From positions 372,001-436,000 of the forward strand of contig CAVQDH010000005.1 of NCBI GenBank assembly GCA_963711215.1: a stretch of 64,000 bases of DNA. The letters run 5' to 3'. A program made the translations under genes and the position numbers. The notes under the pieces were generated by a model that worked only from the letters and a program-made list of their open reading frames with translations, did not search any database and was not told the DNA's origin. Shown here one piece after another: positions 1-7,890 of the stretch; the first letter of the stretch is position 1, and the number at the start of each line of letters is the position of its first letter. The DNA is from WHUA01 sp963711215 (GTDB lineage: Bacteria > Pseudomonadota > Alphaproteobacteria > UBA8366).

Positions 1-140
1 TATGGGCCGCGGCGCTGCTGACCCTGATCACGGGCTACGACTACCTGCGCGCGGGCCTGGGGCATCTCACCGCCGATCCGGAGCCGCGTCCCGGCCCCGA
101 CAAGGCCAAGCCCGCCGGGACTGCCCGGAATTTAGGCTAG
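1..140 (+). CDS. pgsA: CDP-diacylglycerol-glycerol-3-phosphate 3-phosphatidyltransferase, C-terminal end (partial)
   Basis: The window opens inside this gene, and only about 45 codons and the TAG stop remain. The peptide has a hydrophobic stretch (WAAALLTLITGYDYLR) that fits the last membrane helix of PgsA, followed by a Pro-rich charged tail. PgsA makes phosphatidylglycerol phosphate at the inner membrane, the committed step to phosphatidylglycerol and cardiolipin. The catalytic CDP-alcohol phosphotransferase motif lies outside the window, so the call rests on the tail and on context: pgsA next to molybdopterin genes is a common alphaproteobacterial order. A longer overlapping frame starting at base 2 is a shadow. 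Confidence 0.7.
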   Translation, partial: WAAALLTLITGYDYLRAGLGHLTADPEPRPGPDKAKPAGTARNLG

Positions 141-172
141 ACGCCGCTTATCCCGGACAACACACTAGCGCC

Positions 173-698
173 ATGAAAATCTTTGGACTTGCGGGCTGGA
201 GCGGAAGCGGCAAGACGACCTTGGTCATCCGGCTGATACCCCGGCTGACCGCACGCGGGACTGCGGGTTTCCACGATGAAGCACGCCCACCATAGTTTCG
301 ACGTGGACAAACCGGGCAAGGACTCCTATGTCCATCGGGAGGCCGGGGCGACCGAGGTCCTCGTGACGTCGGAGCACCGCTGGGCGTTGATGCACGAGAA
401 TCGGGGAAGGCCAGAGCCGTCCATGGATGAGCTGATTGGACATATGACGCCGGTCGATCTCCTGCTCGTAGAGGGGTTCAAGGCGCATCCCTACGAAAAA
501 CTGGAGGTCTTCCGCCCGGCCAACGGCAAGTCCCTGCTCGCCCGCGACGACCCGTATGTCGTGGCCGTGGCGACCGATGAGCCCCACGCGATCAAGGTTG
601 CCGTGCCCGTGCTCGACCTTAATGACATCGACGCGATCGCCGACTTCATCGTCGGCCATTGCGGGCTGCAGAAGGTGCGGTCGCATGGCGCAGCTTAG
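173..698 (+). CDS. mobB: Molybdopterin-guanine dinucleotide biosynthesis protein MobB (frameshift near 257-259)
   Basis: MobB is a GTP-binding adapter that helps MobA attach GMP to molybdopterin. The start gives MKIFGLAGWSGSGKTT, a clear P-loop at residues 7-15. The frame breaks in the GGG run at 257-259; the rest (MKHAHHSFDVDKPGKDS, later LLLVEGFK) continues one frame over. Removing one base gives a 174-residue protein of normal MobB length with RGLRVSTMKHAHH across the joint. An indel error is more likely than real decay. The 3' end overlaps the start of moeA by 14 nt, so the two are probably translated as one unit. Confidence 0.85.
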
Positions 699-1953
699 CG
701 ACGACTGTTTCGCGACCGGGCGACCGCTGATGAAGGCGGCGGAAGCGCTTGCCTTGCTCGCCGAGCGCACCGGCCCGGTGGTCGGAACCGAAGACGTGAT
801 CCTTGACGACGCGACCGCGCGCATCCTGGCGGAAGATATCACCGCACCGATCGACGTGCCGCAGCATGACAATTCCGCAGTCGACGGCTATGCGGTGTTT
901 TTCGACGATCTCGCTCCGTCCGATCCGACCCGGCTGCCGGTGACGGGCCGCGCGGCGGCCGGCCATCCGCTCGGCCGGCCCGCGAAACGCGGCGAAGCGA
1001 TCCGCATCTTCACCGGTGCGCCCATGCCCGCCGGCCCCGATACCGTCATGATGCAGGAGGACTGCCGCGAGGAAGACGGGGCCGTGACCATCGCGCCCGG
1101 CATCAAGCGGGGATCCAACCGCCGCAAGGCCGGCGAGGACATCCGCGCCGGCAGCTGCGTTCTGCGCTGCGGCCTGCGCCTGCGGCCGCAGGAAATCGGC
1201 CTCGCCGCCTCGGTCGGGCGGACGAAGGTCACGGTTTACCGGCGTCTCCGCGCCGCCGTCTTCTCGACCGGCGACGAGGTGCGCGATCCGGGCGGCCCGC
1301 TGCCGGCCGGCGCGATCTATGATTCCAATCGTTACACCGTGAAATCGGCGCTGCAGCAGCTCGGCTGCACGGTAACGGATCTCGGCATCCTTCCCGACGA
1401 CGCTGCGACGATCACCGACGCGATGCGGAGCGCGGCGTCACAGCACGACGTCCTGCTGACATCCGGCGGCATGTCCGTCGGCGAAGAAGACCATGTCCGC
1501 AGCGCAATCGAGAGCCTGGGCACGCTGCATTTCTGGATGCTGGCGATCAAGCCCGGACGGCCGGTCGCGCTCGGGCAGATCGGCGCCGGGAACGGCACGA
1601 TCCCCATCATCGGCCTGCCGGGAAACCCGGTCGCCGTCATGGTGACCTTTCTCGTGGTCGCGCGCCCGCTGCTGCTGCGGCTGTCCGGGGCGACCGACAT
1701 CGCGCCGACCCATTACCGCGTCCGCGCCGGCTTCGACTACAAGAAAAAGCTCGACCGGCGGGAATTCGTGCGGGCGCGCCTGGCGCCGGGCGCCGACGGC
1801 ATCGCCTGCGCGGAGAAGCACGGCGGCAGCGGCGCGGGCGTGCTCTCCTCGCTCGTCGGCGCCGATGGCCTGGTCGAGCTTCCCGAAGACATCACCCGCC
1901 TCGAAAAAGGGGCCATGGTCGACTTCCTGCCGTTCAGCGAGGTCAGCCTATGA
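685..1953 (+). CDS. moeA: Molybdopterin molybdenumtransferase MoeA
   Basis: MoeA inserts molybdate into adenylated molybdopterin to give molybdenum cofactor. The 422-residue product has the family landmarks: VPQHDNSAVDGYAV near the N-terminus, FTGAPMPAGPDTVMMQED, LTSGGMSVGEEDHV (the MoaB/Mog-like domain) and GLPGNPVAVMVTF. The ATG at 685 was chosen because it gives MAQLSDDCFA, which looks like the N-terminus of alphaproteobacterial MoeA. A second ATG at 730 would remove 15 residues. The frame is open further upstream but only as overlap with mobB. The stop overlaps the moaD start (ATGA), which supports a mobB-moeA-moaD-moaE operon. Confidence 0.95.
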   Translation: MAQLSDDCFATGRPLMKAAEALALLAERTGPVVGTEDVILDDATARILAEDITAPIDVPQHDNSAVDGYAVFFDDLAPSDPTRLPVTGRAAAGHPLGRPAKRGEAIRIFTGAPMPAGPDTVMMQEDCREEDGAVTIAPGIKRGSNRRKAGEDIRAGSCVLRCGLRLRPQEIGLAASVGRTKVTVYRRLRAAVFSTGDEVRDPGGPLPAGAIYDSNRYTVKSALQQLGCTVTDLGILPDDAATITDAMRSAASQHDVLLTSGGMSVGEEDHVRSAIESLGTLHFWMLAIKPGRPVALGQIGAGNGTIPIIGLPGNPVAVMVTFLVVARPLLLRLSGATDIAPTHYRVRAGFDYKKKLDRREFVRARLAPGADGIACAEKHGGSGAGVLSSLVGADGLVELPEDITRLEKGAMVDFLPFSEVSL

Positions 1954-2201
1954 AGGTCCTGTATTTTGCCTGGCTTCGTCAGAGCACCGGGGTCGGCGAG
2001 GAAACGGTCTCGCCGCCGCCTTCCGTCCGCGACGTGGCAGGCCTCGTCGAATGGCTGCGGACGCGCGGCCCGGGCCATGCCGAGGCGCTGAAGGACCTGT
2101 CCGCGATCCGCGTGGCGGTCAACCAGGAATTCGCGACCGTGGACGCCGCCGTATCGCCCGATGACGAGATCGCGCTCTTTCCGCCCATGACGGGAGGCTG
2201 A
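1950..2201 (+). CDS. moaD: Molybdopterin synthase small subunit MoaD
   Basis: MoaD is the ubiquitin-fold sulfur carrier of molybdopterin synthase; its C-terminal Gly-Gly is thiocarboxylated and donates sulfur to precursor Z. The 83-residue product starts MKVLYFAWLRQ and ends FPPMTGG, so the essential Gly-Gly tail is present. It overlaps moeA by 4 nt and is followed one base later by moaE, its catalytic partner, which implies coupled translation in the expected stoichiometric pair. Confidence 0.96.
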   Translation: MKVLYFAWLRQSTGVGEETVSPPPSVRDVAGLVEWLRTRGPGHAEALKDLSAIRVAVNQEFATVDAAVSPDDEIALFPPMTGG

Positions 2202-2202
2202 C

Positions 2203-2682
2203 ATGGCGATACGCGTCCAGCGCGAGGATTTCGACGTGGGCCGGGAGATCGAGGCGCTCACCGCGGGCAACACGGCGGTCGGCGGGGTCGCCAGCTTCAT
2301 CGGCCTGGTGCGCGACGTCGCCGGCGGCAAGGATGTCGGCGCGATGACGCTCGAGCATTATCCCGGCATGACCGAGAAAATGCTGGCCGGGATCGACGCC
2401 GAAGCCAACCGGCGCTGGCCGCTCGAGGCGAGCCTGATCATCCATCGCTACGGCCGGCTCGAGCCCGGCGACCGCATCGTCCTGGTCGTCACCGCCAGCG
2501 CCCATCGCGCGGCGGCACTCGAAGCCTGCCACTTCCTGATCGATTGGCTGAAGACCAAGGCGCCCTTCTGGAAGCTCGAGGAAGCCGGCGACGGCGGGTC
2601 AAAATGGGTCGAGGCGCGCGCCGACGACGACGCGGCGGCCGATCGCTGGACGAAGCGGCACGACAAAGACGCCGCCGAATAG
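2203..2682 (+). CDS. moaE: Molybdopterin synthase catalytic subunit MoaE
   Basis: MoaE is the large subunit of molybdopterin synthase and converts cyclic pyranopterin monophosphate to molybdopterin using MoaD thiocarboxylate. The 159-residue product has the family signatures LEHYPGMTEKML, HRYGRLEPGD, VVTASAHRAAALEAC and the Lys-containing KTKAPFWKLE, which carries the active-site lysines. It begins one base after the moaD stop and is the last of the cofactor genes here. The acidic, variable C-terminal tail is typical. Confidence 0.96.
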   Translation: MAIRVQREDFDVGREIEALTAGNTAVGGVASFIGLVRDVAGGKDVGAMTLEHYPGMTEKMLAGIDAEANRRWPLEASLIIHRYGRLEPGDRIVLVVTASAHRAAALEACHFLIDWLKTKAPFWKLEEAGDGGSKWVEARADDDAAADRWTKRHDKDAAE

Positions 2683-2692
2683 GGAGGCCGCC

Positions 2693-3844
2693 ATGACGGC
2701 AGGACGCGTTTTCTCCTATTTCGATATCGATCGGGTGGTGACCAGCCAGCCCTTCGACGAGGCGATCGCCGAGGAAGTGGAGCGCACGGGCGCTCGCCGC
2801 GCCTTTCTTCTCGTCGGCGGCACCTTGAGCCGCGAGACGGACACCGTCGACCGCATTCGCGGGCGGCTGAAAGACCGCCTGGCGGGCCAGTGCAACCGCA
2901 TGGGCGCGCATACGCCGATCGACCAGGTGGTCGAGGCGGCAAACCAGGCTCGCGCGGCGAAAGCCGACCTCATCGTCACTGTCGGCGGCGGATCGGTCAC
3001 CGATGGCGGCAAGCTGATCGTGCTCTGTCTCGGCAACGACGTTACCGACGTGGACACCTTGCGGCGCTACGGCGGGCTGGGGGATCTGAAGCCGCAGGCG
3101 CCCTCGATCCGGCAGATCGCCGTGCCGACGACGCTGTCCGCCGGCGAGTTCAACAGGACCGCGGGCGGGACCGATCCGGTGCGGCACGTCAAGCAGTCCT
3201 ATGTCCATCCCATGCTGGTGCCGCAGGCGATCATCCTTGACCCGGCGCTGACCCTGCACACGCCGGAATGGCTCTGGCTGTCGACGGGCATCCGCGCGGT
3301 CGACCATGCCGTCGAGGATATCTGCTCGATAAAGTCGCATCCCTATGTGGACGGCACGGCCGCGCACGCGCTGACCCTGTTGAACCGCGGGCTGCGGCGG
3401 GTCAAGGAGGACGCGACCGACCTCGACGCACGCCTCGACTGTCAAATCGGCACCTGGATGTCGATGATCGGCGCGATGGCGGGGGTCGTGAAAGGCGCCA
3501 GCCACGGCATCGGCCATATGCTGGGCGGCACCGCCGACGTGCCGCACGGCTACACGTCCTGCATCATGCTGCCGCACGTGCTGCGCTACAACAAGCCGGT
3601 CAACGCGGGGCAGCAGGCGAAAGTAAGCGCCGCCTTCGGCCGCCCGTCGGATGACGCCGCCGACGCGGTCAGCGACCTCGTCCGCAGCCTGGGCTTGCCG
3701 CAGCGCCTGCGCGACGTCGGCGTCAAGCGCGAGCAGTTCCGCGAGATCGCCGAGCACGCCATGCACGACCGCTACATCCCGGCCAATCCGCGCAAGATCG
3801 ACGGACCCGAGGCCATTATCGAGATCCTTGAAATGGCTTGGTAA
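2693..3844 (+). CDS. Iron-containing (type III) alcohol dehydrogenase
   Basis: A 383-residue NAD(P)-dependent group III dehydrogenase. The nucleotide-binding loop VTVGGGSVTDGGK is near residue 100. The metal-ligand region is recognisable as GIRAVDHAVE, then GASHGIGHMLGG and VPHGYTSCIMLP, which supply the Asp/His ligands of the family. It starts 10 nt after moaE behind GGGAGG, so it may be cotranscribed with the cofactor genes, although no functional link is obvious. Substrate cannot be read from sequence; relatives include maleylacetate reductase and several alcohol dehydrogenases. Confidence 0.88.
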   Translation: MTAGRVFSYFDIDRVVTSQPFDEAIAEEVERTGARRAFLLVGGTLSRETDTVDRIRGRLKDRLAGQCNRMGAHTPIDQVVEAANQARAAKADLIVTVGGGSVTDGGKLIVLCLGNDVTDVDTLRRYGGLGDLKPQAPSIRQIAVPTTLSAGEFNRTAGGTDPVRHVKQSYVHPMLVPQAIILDPALTLHTPEWLWLSTGIRAVDHAVEDICSIKSHPYVDGTAAHALTLLNRGLRRVKEDATDLDARLDCQIGTWMSMIGAMAGVVKGASHGIGHMLGGTADVPHGYTSCIMLPHVLRYNKPVNAGQQAKVSAAFGRPSDDAADAVSDLVRSLGLPQRLRDVGVKREQFREIAEHAMHDRYIPANPRKIDGPEAIIEILEMAW

Positions 3845-3867
3845 TCACGCAAGGCGGAGGCTATAGT
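3838..3867 (+). promoter_or_regulatory. Sigma-70-like promoter for the DMT transporter
   Basis: TTGGTA (3838-3843), an 18-nt spacer, then TATAGT (3862-3867). The predicted transcription start, about 7 nt past the -10 box, lies only a few bases before the ATG at 3880. The transcript would therefore be leaderless or nearly so, which fits the lack of a well-spaced Shine-Dalgarno sequence. Confidence 0.5.
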
Positions 3868-3879
3868 CTGCCGCCTTTC

Positions 3880-4764
3880 ATGTCGTCTTCCTCCCTTTCG
3901 CCGATAAGGGGCATCGCCTGCGTGGTGGGTGGCGGTGCGCTGCTGGCGCTGAACTCCACTGTCGTGAAGTTTCTGGTCGCGGACTATCCGCCGGGCCAGA
4001 TCATGGCCGTGCGCGCGCTGTTCGTCTTCGTCATCGTGGGCGCCTTCGTGTGGCGGGACGGCGGCCTCCGCTCGCTCCGCATCCGCAGCCCGATCGGCCA
4101 ATTCGTGCGGGCGCTGTGCCTCGCCAGCTCGACCTTTCTGATGATCCTCAGCGTGCAGCGGCTGCCGCTGGGCGATGTCTTCGCGATCAACCACGCCTCG
4201 CCGCTGATCATGACGGCGCTGGCGGTCGCCTTTCTCGGCGAGCGAGTGGGCTGGCGCCGCTGGCTGGCCATCCTCGTCGGCTTCATCGGCGTGCTGATCA
4301 TGCTCAGGCCAAGCGCGGCCGCCTTTCAGTCCGCCGCCCTGCTGCCGCTCGCCGTCGCCGTCATCAGCGCCACGCGCGACGTCATAACGCGGCGCATCAG
4401 CGCGACCGACAGCTCCACCGTGACCTTCGCGGTGACGACGACGGTCATCCTGCTGGCCGGGCTCGGTCTCTCCCTGTTCAGCGGCTGGGCGCCGATTCAT
4501 CTACGCGACCTCTGGCTGTTTGCCTTGGCCGCGTTCTTTCAGGGATTCGCGCATTTCCTGATGATCGAGGCATTCCGCTTCGCCGAGGCGAAGATCATCG
4601 CCCCGTTCAAATACGCGGCCATTCTCTGGGCGATGGTGATCGGCTATGTGTTCTGGGGCGATCTGCCCGACGCCTGGATCATCACCGGCGGCACGATCGT
4701 GGTCGCCAGCGGCCTTTACATCCTTCATCGCCAGCGGCGCGCCCGCGTGAAGGCGTTCGCCTGA
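3880..4764 (+). CDS. DMT superfamily (EamA) transporter
   Basis: An integral inner-membrane protein of about 294 residues with roughly ten hydrophobic segments arranged as two EamA repeats, the drug/metabolite exporter fold. The second repeat begins around the VISATRDVITRRIS loop. The ATG at 3880 (MSSSSLSPIRG) is preferred to one at 3838, because a good -10 box sits just upstream and the 3838 start would place extra soluble residues before helix 1. Substrate is not predictable; family members export amino acids, metabolites or drugs. The 3' neighbour is convergent. Confidence 0.85.
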   Translation: MSSSSLSPIRGIACVVGGGALLALNSTVVKFLVADYPPGQIMAVRALFVFVIVGAFVWRDGGLRSLRIRSPIGQFVRALCLASSTFLMILSVQRLPLGDVFAINHASPLIMTALAVAFLGERVGWRRWLAILVGFIGVLIMLRPSAAAFQSAALLPLAVAVISATRDVITRRISATDSSTVTFAVTTTVILLAGLGLSLFSGWAPIHLRDLWLFALAAFFQGFAHFLMIEAFRFAEAKIIAPFKYAAILWAMVIGYVFWGDLPDAWIITGGTIVVASGLYILHRQRRARVKAFA

Positions 4765-4780
4765 GAGCGGCTGGCCGGGG

Positions 4781-5506
4781 TCAGGACGGCATGTAAGCCC
4801 CGCCGTTTACCGGCAGGATGACGCCGTTGAGGTAGCTTGCGCGGACCGGGTCGGCAAGGAACCGGATCGCGGCGACGGCCTCCTCGATCGTGCCGAGACG
4901 CCGCATCGGGTTGCTGCGCGCCAGCCTTTCGAGCTGCCCGTCGGCGAACTGCCCACCCATCCGGCCTTCCAGGACGCCCGGCGCCACCGCGTTGCAGGCG
5001 ACCCCATGCCGCGCGCCTTCCAATGCATAAGTCTTGGTCAACGCGTGGACGCCTGCCTTCGACGCGCCATAGGCGGGATGAATGCCGGTGCCGCCGACAT
5101 GGCCGGAGAGCGAGCCCGCGTTGACGATCCGCCCGCCGCCGCTTCTCGACAGGACCGACAGCGCCGCGGCGCAGCCGTGAAACGTGCCGGTAAGATTGAC
5201 GGCAATGATGCGGTTCCAGTCCTCGGTGCTCGCCTGCGGCACCGAGACCGGCTTGAAGATTCCGGCGCAATTGACCCACACCGCCAATCGGCTCTCGGCC
5301 GACGCGCGTTCCGCCAGGGCGAAGACTGCCGCGCGATCGGTCACGTCGGCGACGACCGGCACCAGCCCTTCGCGGCGTCGCGGGGAAACGATATCCGCGG
5401 CGAACACCAGGAAACCGTCCGCGCGAAAGCTGTCGCAGAGCGCCGCCCCCATGTCGCCGGCGGCCCCGGTGATCACCACGCCCGGACGGGTCTTCTCGGT
5501 CGCCAT
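4781..5506 (-). CDS. SDR family NAD(P)-dependent oxidoreductase
   Basis: A 241-residue classical short-chain dehydrogenase/reductase. It has the Rossmann motif VITGAAGDMGAAL near residue 11, the NCAG motif (VNCAGIFKP), a catalytic Ser in NAGSLSG and the YxxxK pair in AYGASKAGVHAL. The length is normal for the family and the C-terminal LPVNGGAYMPS resembles the usual VDGG tail. Substrate is unknown. It is followed by convergent transcription from the DMT transporter and preceded by ilvE on the same strand with a 37-nt gap. Confidence 0.9.
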   Translation of the reverse strand: MATEKTRPGVVITGAAGDMGAALCDSFRADGFLVFAADIVSPRRREGLVPVVADVTDRAAVFALAERASAESRLAVWVNCAGIFKPVSVPQASTEDWNRIIAVNLTGTFHGCAAALSVLSRSGGGRIVNAGSLSGHVGGTGIHPAYGASKAGVHALTKTYALEGARHGVACNAVAPGVLEGRMGGQFADGQLERLARSNPMRRLGTIEEAVAAIRFLADPVRASYLNGVILPVNGGAYMPS

Positions 5507-5543
5507 CGCTCGTCCCCGGCTGGATCGCGCCGGCGCGTCTCGG

Positions 5544-6464
5544 CTAGGCCGCGTGAGCCTTGGGCGCGTTCAGCGTCTTCGGCACTTCGCGCCGGACTTC
5601 CTCGTCGTAATCACCCATCAGCGCCCGAGTGATATCGCCCGGCTGGAAGCGCCGCTCGCCGATCTCGCGGACCGGGGTGACCTCCACCGCGGTGCCGCAT
5701 AGGAAAACCTCGTTCGCCTTGTCGAGCTCTTCCGGATTGATATGCCGCTCGATGACGTCCAGGCCGCGCATCCGCGCAAGCTGAATGACCGTGCGCCGGG
5801 TGATGCCGTCGAGGAAACAGTCGGGCGTCGGCGTATGGATCTTGCCGTCGATCACCAGGAAGATATTGGCGCCCGTCGCCTCCGCGATGTAACCGCGGTA
5901 GTCCAGCATCAGCGCGTCGTTGTAGCCGGCATTCTCGGCCGCGTGCTTGGAGAGCGTGCAGATCATGTACAGGCCCGCCGCCTTCGCCTTGCAGGGAATC
6001 GTCGCCGGGTCGGGCCGGCGCCATTTCGACCACATCATGCGGATGCCTTCCATGCGGGCCTCCGGCGTGAAATAGGCGCCCCAATGCCAGGCGGCGATCG
6101 CCAGATGGATCTTCGACGAGCGGGCCGACACGCCCATCATCTCCGACCCGCGCCAGGCGATCGGGCGGACATAGGCTTCGCTCAGCCCCTGCGCCTTCAG
6201 GACTTCCTTGCAGGCATCGTCGATCTGCTTGACCGAATAGGGGATCTCGAAATCGAGCGTCTTCGCGCCATCGACCATCCGCTGGGTGTGCTCGGTCAGC
6301 TTGAAGATCCGGCCGTTGTAGGCGCGCTCGCCCTCGAAAACGCAGGACGCGTAATGCAGTCCGTGGCTCAGGACGTGCAAATTCGCATCCTTCCAGGGGA
6401 CCATCCGGCCGTCGTACCAGATGTGACCCGGGCGATCGTCATAGGGCGCTTCATTTACCGGCAT
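5544..6464 (-). CDS. ilvE: Branched-chain-amino-acid aminotransferase
   Basis: A fold-type IV PLP aminotransferase (306 residues) for the last step of Leu, Ile and Val synthesis. It carries GLHYASCVFEGERAY, the PLP-lysine region IPCKAKAAGLYM (Lys161 is the likely Schiff-base lysine), and EATGANIFLV, which binds the cofactor phosphate. It is divergent from a MarR regulator across a 129-nt gap that holds an 8-bp inverted repeat. The same ilvE/marR arrangement is frequent in Alphaproteobacteria. Confidence 0.95.
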   Translation of the reverse strand: MPVNEAPYDDRPGHIWYDGRMVPWKDANLHVLSHGLHYASCVFEGERAYNGRIFKLTEHTQRMVDGAKTLDFEIPYSVKQIDDACKEVLKAQGLSEAYVRPIAWRGSEMMGVSARSSKIHLAIAAWHWGAYFTPEARMEGIRMMWSKWRRPDPATIPCKAKAAGLYMICTLSKHAAENAGYNDALMLDYRGYIAEATGANIFLVIDGKIHTPTPDCFLDGITRRTVIQLARMRGLDVIERHINPEELDKANEVFLCGTAVEVTPVREIGERRFQPGDITRALMGDYDEEVRREVPKTLNAPKAHAA

Positions 6465-6498
6465 AAGGCGAATCTCCGCTTATCCTGTGATTTCTTGC

Positions 6499-6544
6499 TG
6501 TGACGCGGTATTAATCTTACCAACTTCTTGCCGTTTGCGTCACA
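6499..6544. promoter_or_regulatory. Inverted repeat TGTGACGC / GCGTCACA in the ilvE-marR divergent promoter region
   Basis: Two perfect 8-bp arms (6499-6506 and 6537-6544) are separated by 30 nt in the region shared by the two divergent genes. The arms could be distant half-sites for a dimeric regulator, or a weak stem in RNA. The MarR protein encoded next door is the obvious candidate ligand, but this is inference. Confidence 0.4.
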
Positions 6545-6593
6545 TTCTGTCGATTATCAGCGCTATGTATCACTCGAAAGAAAATAAGTCAAC

Positions 6594-7115
6594 ATGACTG
6601 ACGTATCTTCATCTGGGTCGGCTTCGCGATCCGGCGCCAATCCGCTGTTTCTCCGGGACGAAGAGCTGCGCCAGGGCATCGAGATGCTCTTTTTCGCCTA
6701 CCGGGACTTTACGGCGGAGCCCGACGCGATGCTGGCGCGCTACAAATTCGGCCGGGCACACCACCGGGTGATTTATTTCGTCGGCCGATATCCGGGGCTA
6801 TCGGTATCGGATCTGCTCGGAATTCTGCAGATCACCAAGCAGAGCCTGAGCCGGGTGCTCGGCCAGCTGGTGCGTGAGAAGTTCATCACCCAGACCAAGG
6901 GCACCCAGGACCGCCGCCAGCGGCTGCTCGAGCTGACCAGCAAAGGCCGCGACCTGGAAGCGCAGCTCACGGCCAGCCAGCGGGCACGCATCGCGCGGGC
7001 TTACCGCGACGCCGGCGCCGACGCCGTCGAGGGGTTTCGCAAGGTGATGCTGGGGATCATGTCGCGGGACGAGGACCGGACCCGTTTCGAGCGCGACTGG
7101 ATGCCGCGGCGATAG
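6594..7115 (+). CDS. MarR family transcriptional regulator
   Basis: A 173-residue winged-helix regulator. The HTH core runs from about FGRAHHRVIYFVGRYPG through LSVSDLLGILQITKQSL, where the recognition helix is, and the wing is the TKGTQDRRQRLLELT segment (the DRR motif is typical of MarR). A long N-terminal extension of about 35 residues precedes the domain. It heads a plus-strand set with a response regulator and a histidine kinase and is divergent from ilvE. MarR proteins usually repress their own gene and a neighbour; the signal is unknown. Confidence 0.9.
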   Translation: MTDVSSSGSASRSGANPLFLRDEELRQGIEMLFFAYRDFTAEPDAMLARYKFGRAHHRVIYFVGRYPGLSVSDLLGILQITKQSLSRVLGQLVREKFITQTKGTQDRRQRLLELTSKGRDLEAQLTASQRARIARAYRDAGADAVEGFRKVMLGIMSRDEDRTRFERDWMPRR

Positions 7116-7173
7116 CACCGGCCGGCGCGGTGCGCCCTGTTGGCCGGGTTACGAGCAATGTATAGTTCTGCCG

Positions 7174-7881
7174 ATGACTGAAGAGACGACGCCCCATATC
7201 CTGGTCGTCGACGACGACACGCGGCTTCGGGGCCTGTTGCGAAAATATCTGATGGACCACGGATTCCGGGTCACCGTCGCGGCCAATTCCCAGGACGCGC
7301 GAAAGCAGCTGGTGTCGCTCGACTTCGACCTGATCGTGCTCGACCGCATGATGCCGGGCGAAGACGGCCTGTCGCTGACGCGGTCGCTGCGCGACGAGAG
7401 GGACGTCCCGATCCTCATGCTGACCGCGATGGCGGAAATCAGCGCCCGGATCGACGGATTGGAAGCCGGAGTCGACGACTACCTGCCGAAACCGTTCGAG
7501 CCGCGCGAGTTGCTGCTGCGCATTCGCATGATCCTGCGGCGGACATCGGGGGCAATTCAGGACGAGCGTCCCGCAGCGGGTGAGAAAGTCATCCGTCTCG
7601 GCGAATTCGAGTTTCAGGCGAGCCGCGAAGTCCTGCTCGGCGCAGCCGGGCCTGTCCGCCTCACCTCGGCCGAGGCGAGCCTGCTGCGCGTGCTTGCGGA
7701 AAATGCGGGCCAAATTCTCAGTCGAGACGACCTGTCGAGGATGTGCGACATAAATGGCGCTGAGCGGACCATCGACGTGCAGGTGACGCGGCTGCGCCGG
7801 AAGATCGAGCCGGATCCGCGGCTGCCACGCTATCTGCATACCATTCGCGGAAGAGGTTATGTGCTGCGGCCTGACGAATAG
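7174..7881 (+). CDS. Two-component response regulator, OmpR/PhoB family
   Basis: A 235-residue DNA-binding response regulator. The receiver domain has the acidic pair VVDDD, phosphoacceptor Asp57 (IVLDRMMPGEDG), the switch Thr in LMLTAM and the conserved Lys in LPKPFEP. The C-terminal winged helix ends GRGYVLRPDE, the classic OmpR signature. A TATAGT -10 box at 7161-7166 lies just before the ATG, so the transcript may have almost no leader. The histidine kinase starts 9 nt downstream and is the probable partner. Confidence 0.94.
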   Translation: MTEETTPHILVVDDDTRLRGLLRKYLMDHGFRVTVAANSQDARKQLVSLDFDLIVLDRMMPGEDGLSLTRSLRDERDVPILMLTAMAEISARIDGLEAGVDDYLPKPFEPRELLLRIRMILRRTSGAIQDERPAAGEKVIRLGEFEFQASREVLLGAAGPVRLTSAEASLLRVLAENAGQILSRDDLSRMCDINGAERTIDVQVTRLRRKIEPDPRLPRYLHTIRGRGYVLRPDE

Positions 7882-7890
7882 CGACCCGCG

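Noticed and set aside
2489..3766. 425-codon minus-strand frame opposite the iron alcohol dehydrogenase
   Set aside because: Antisense of a well-supported gene; no motif or ribosome site.
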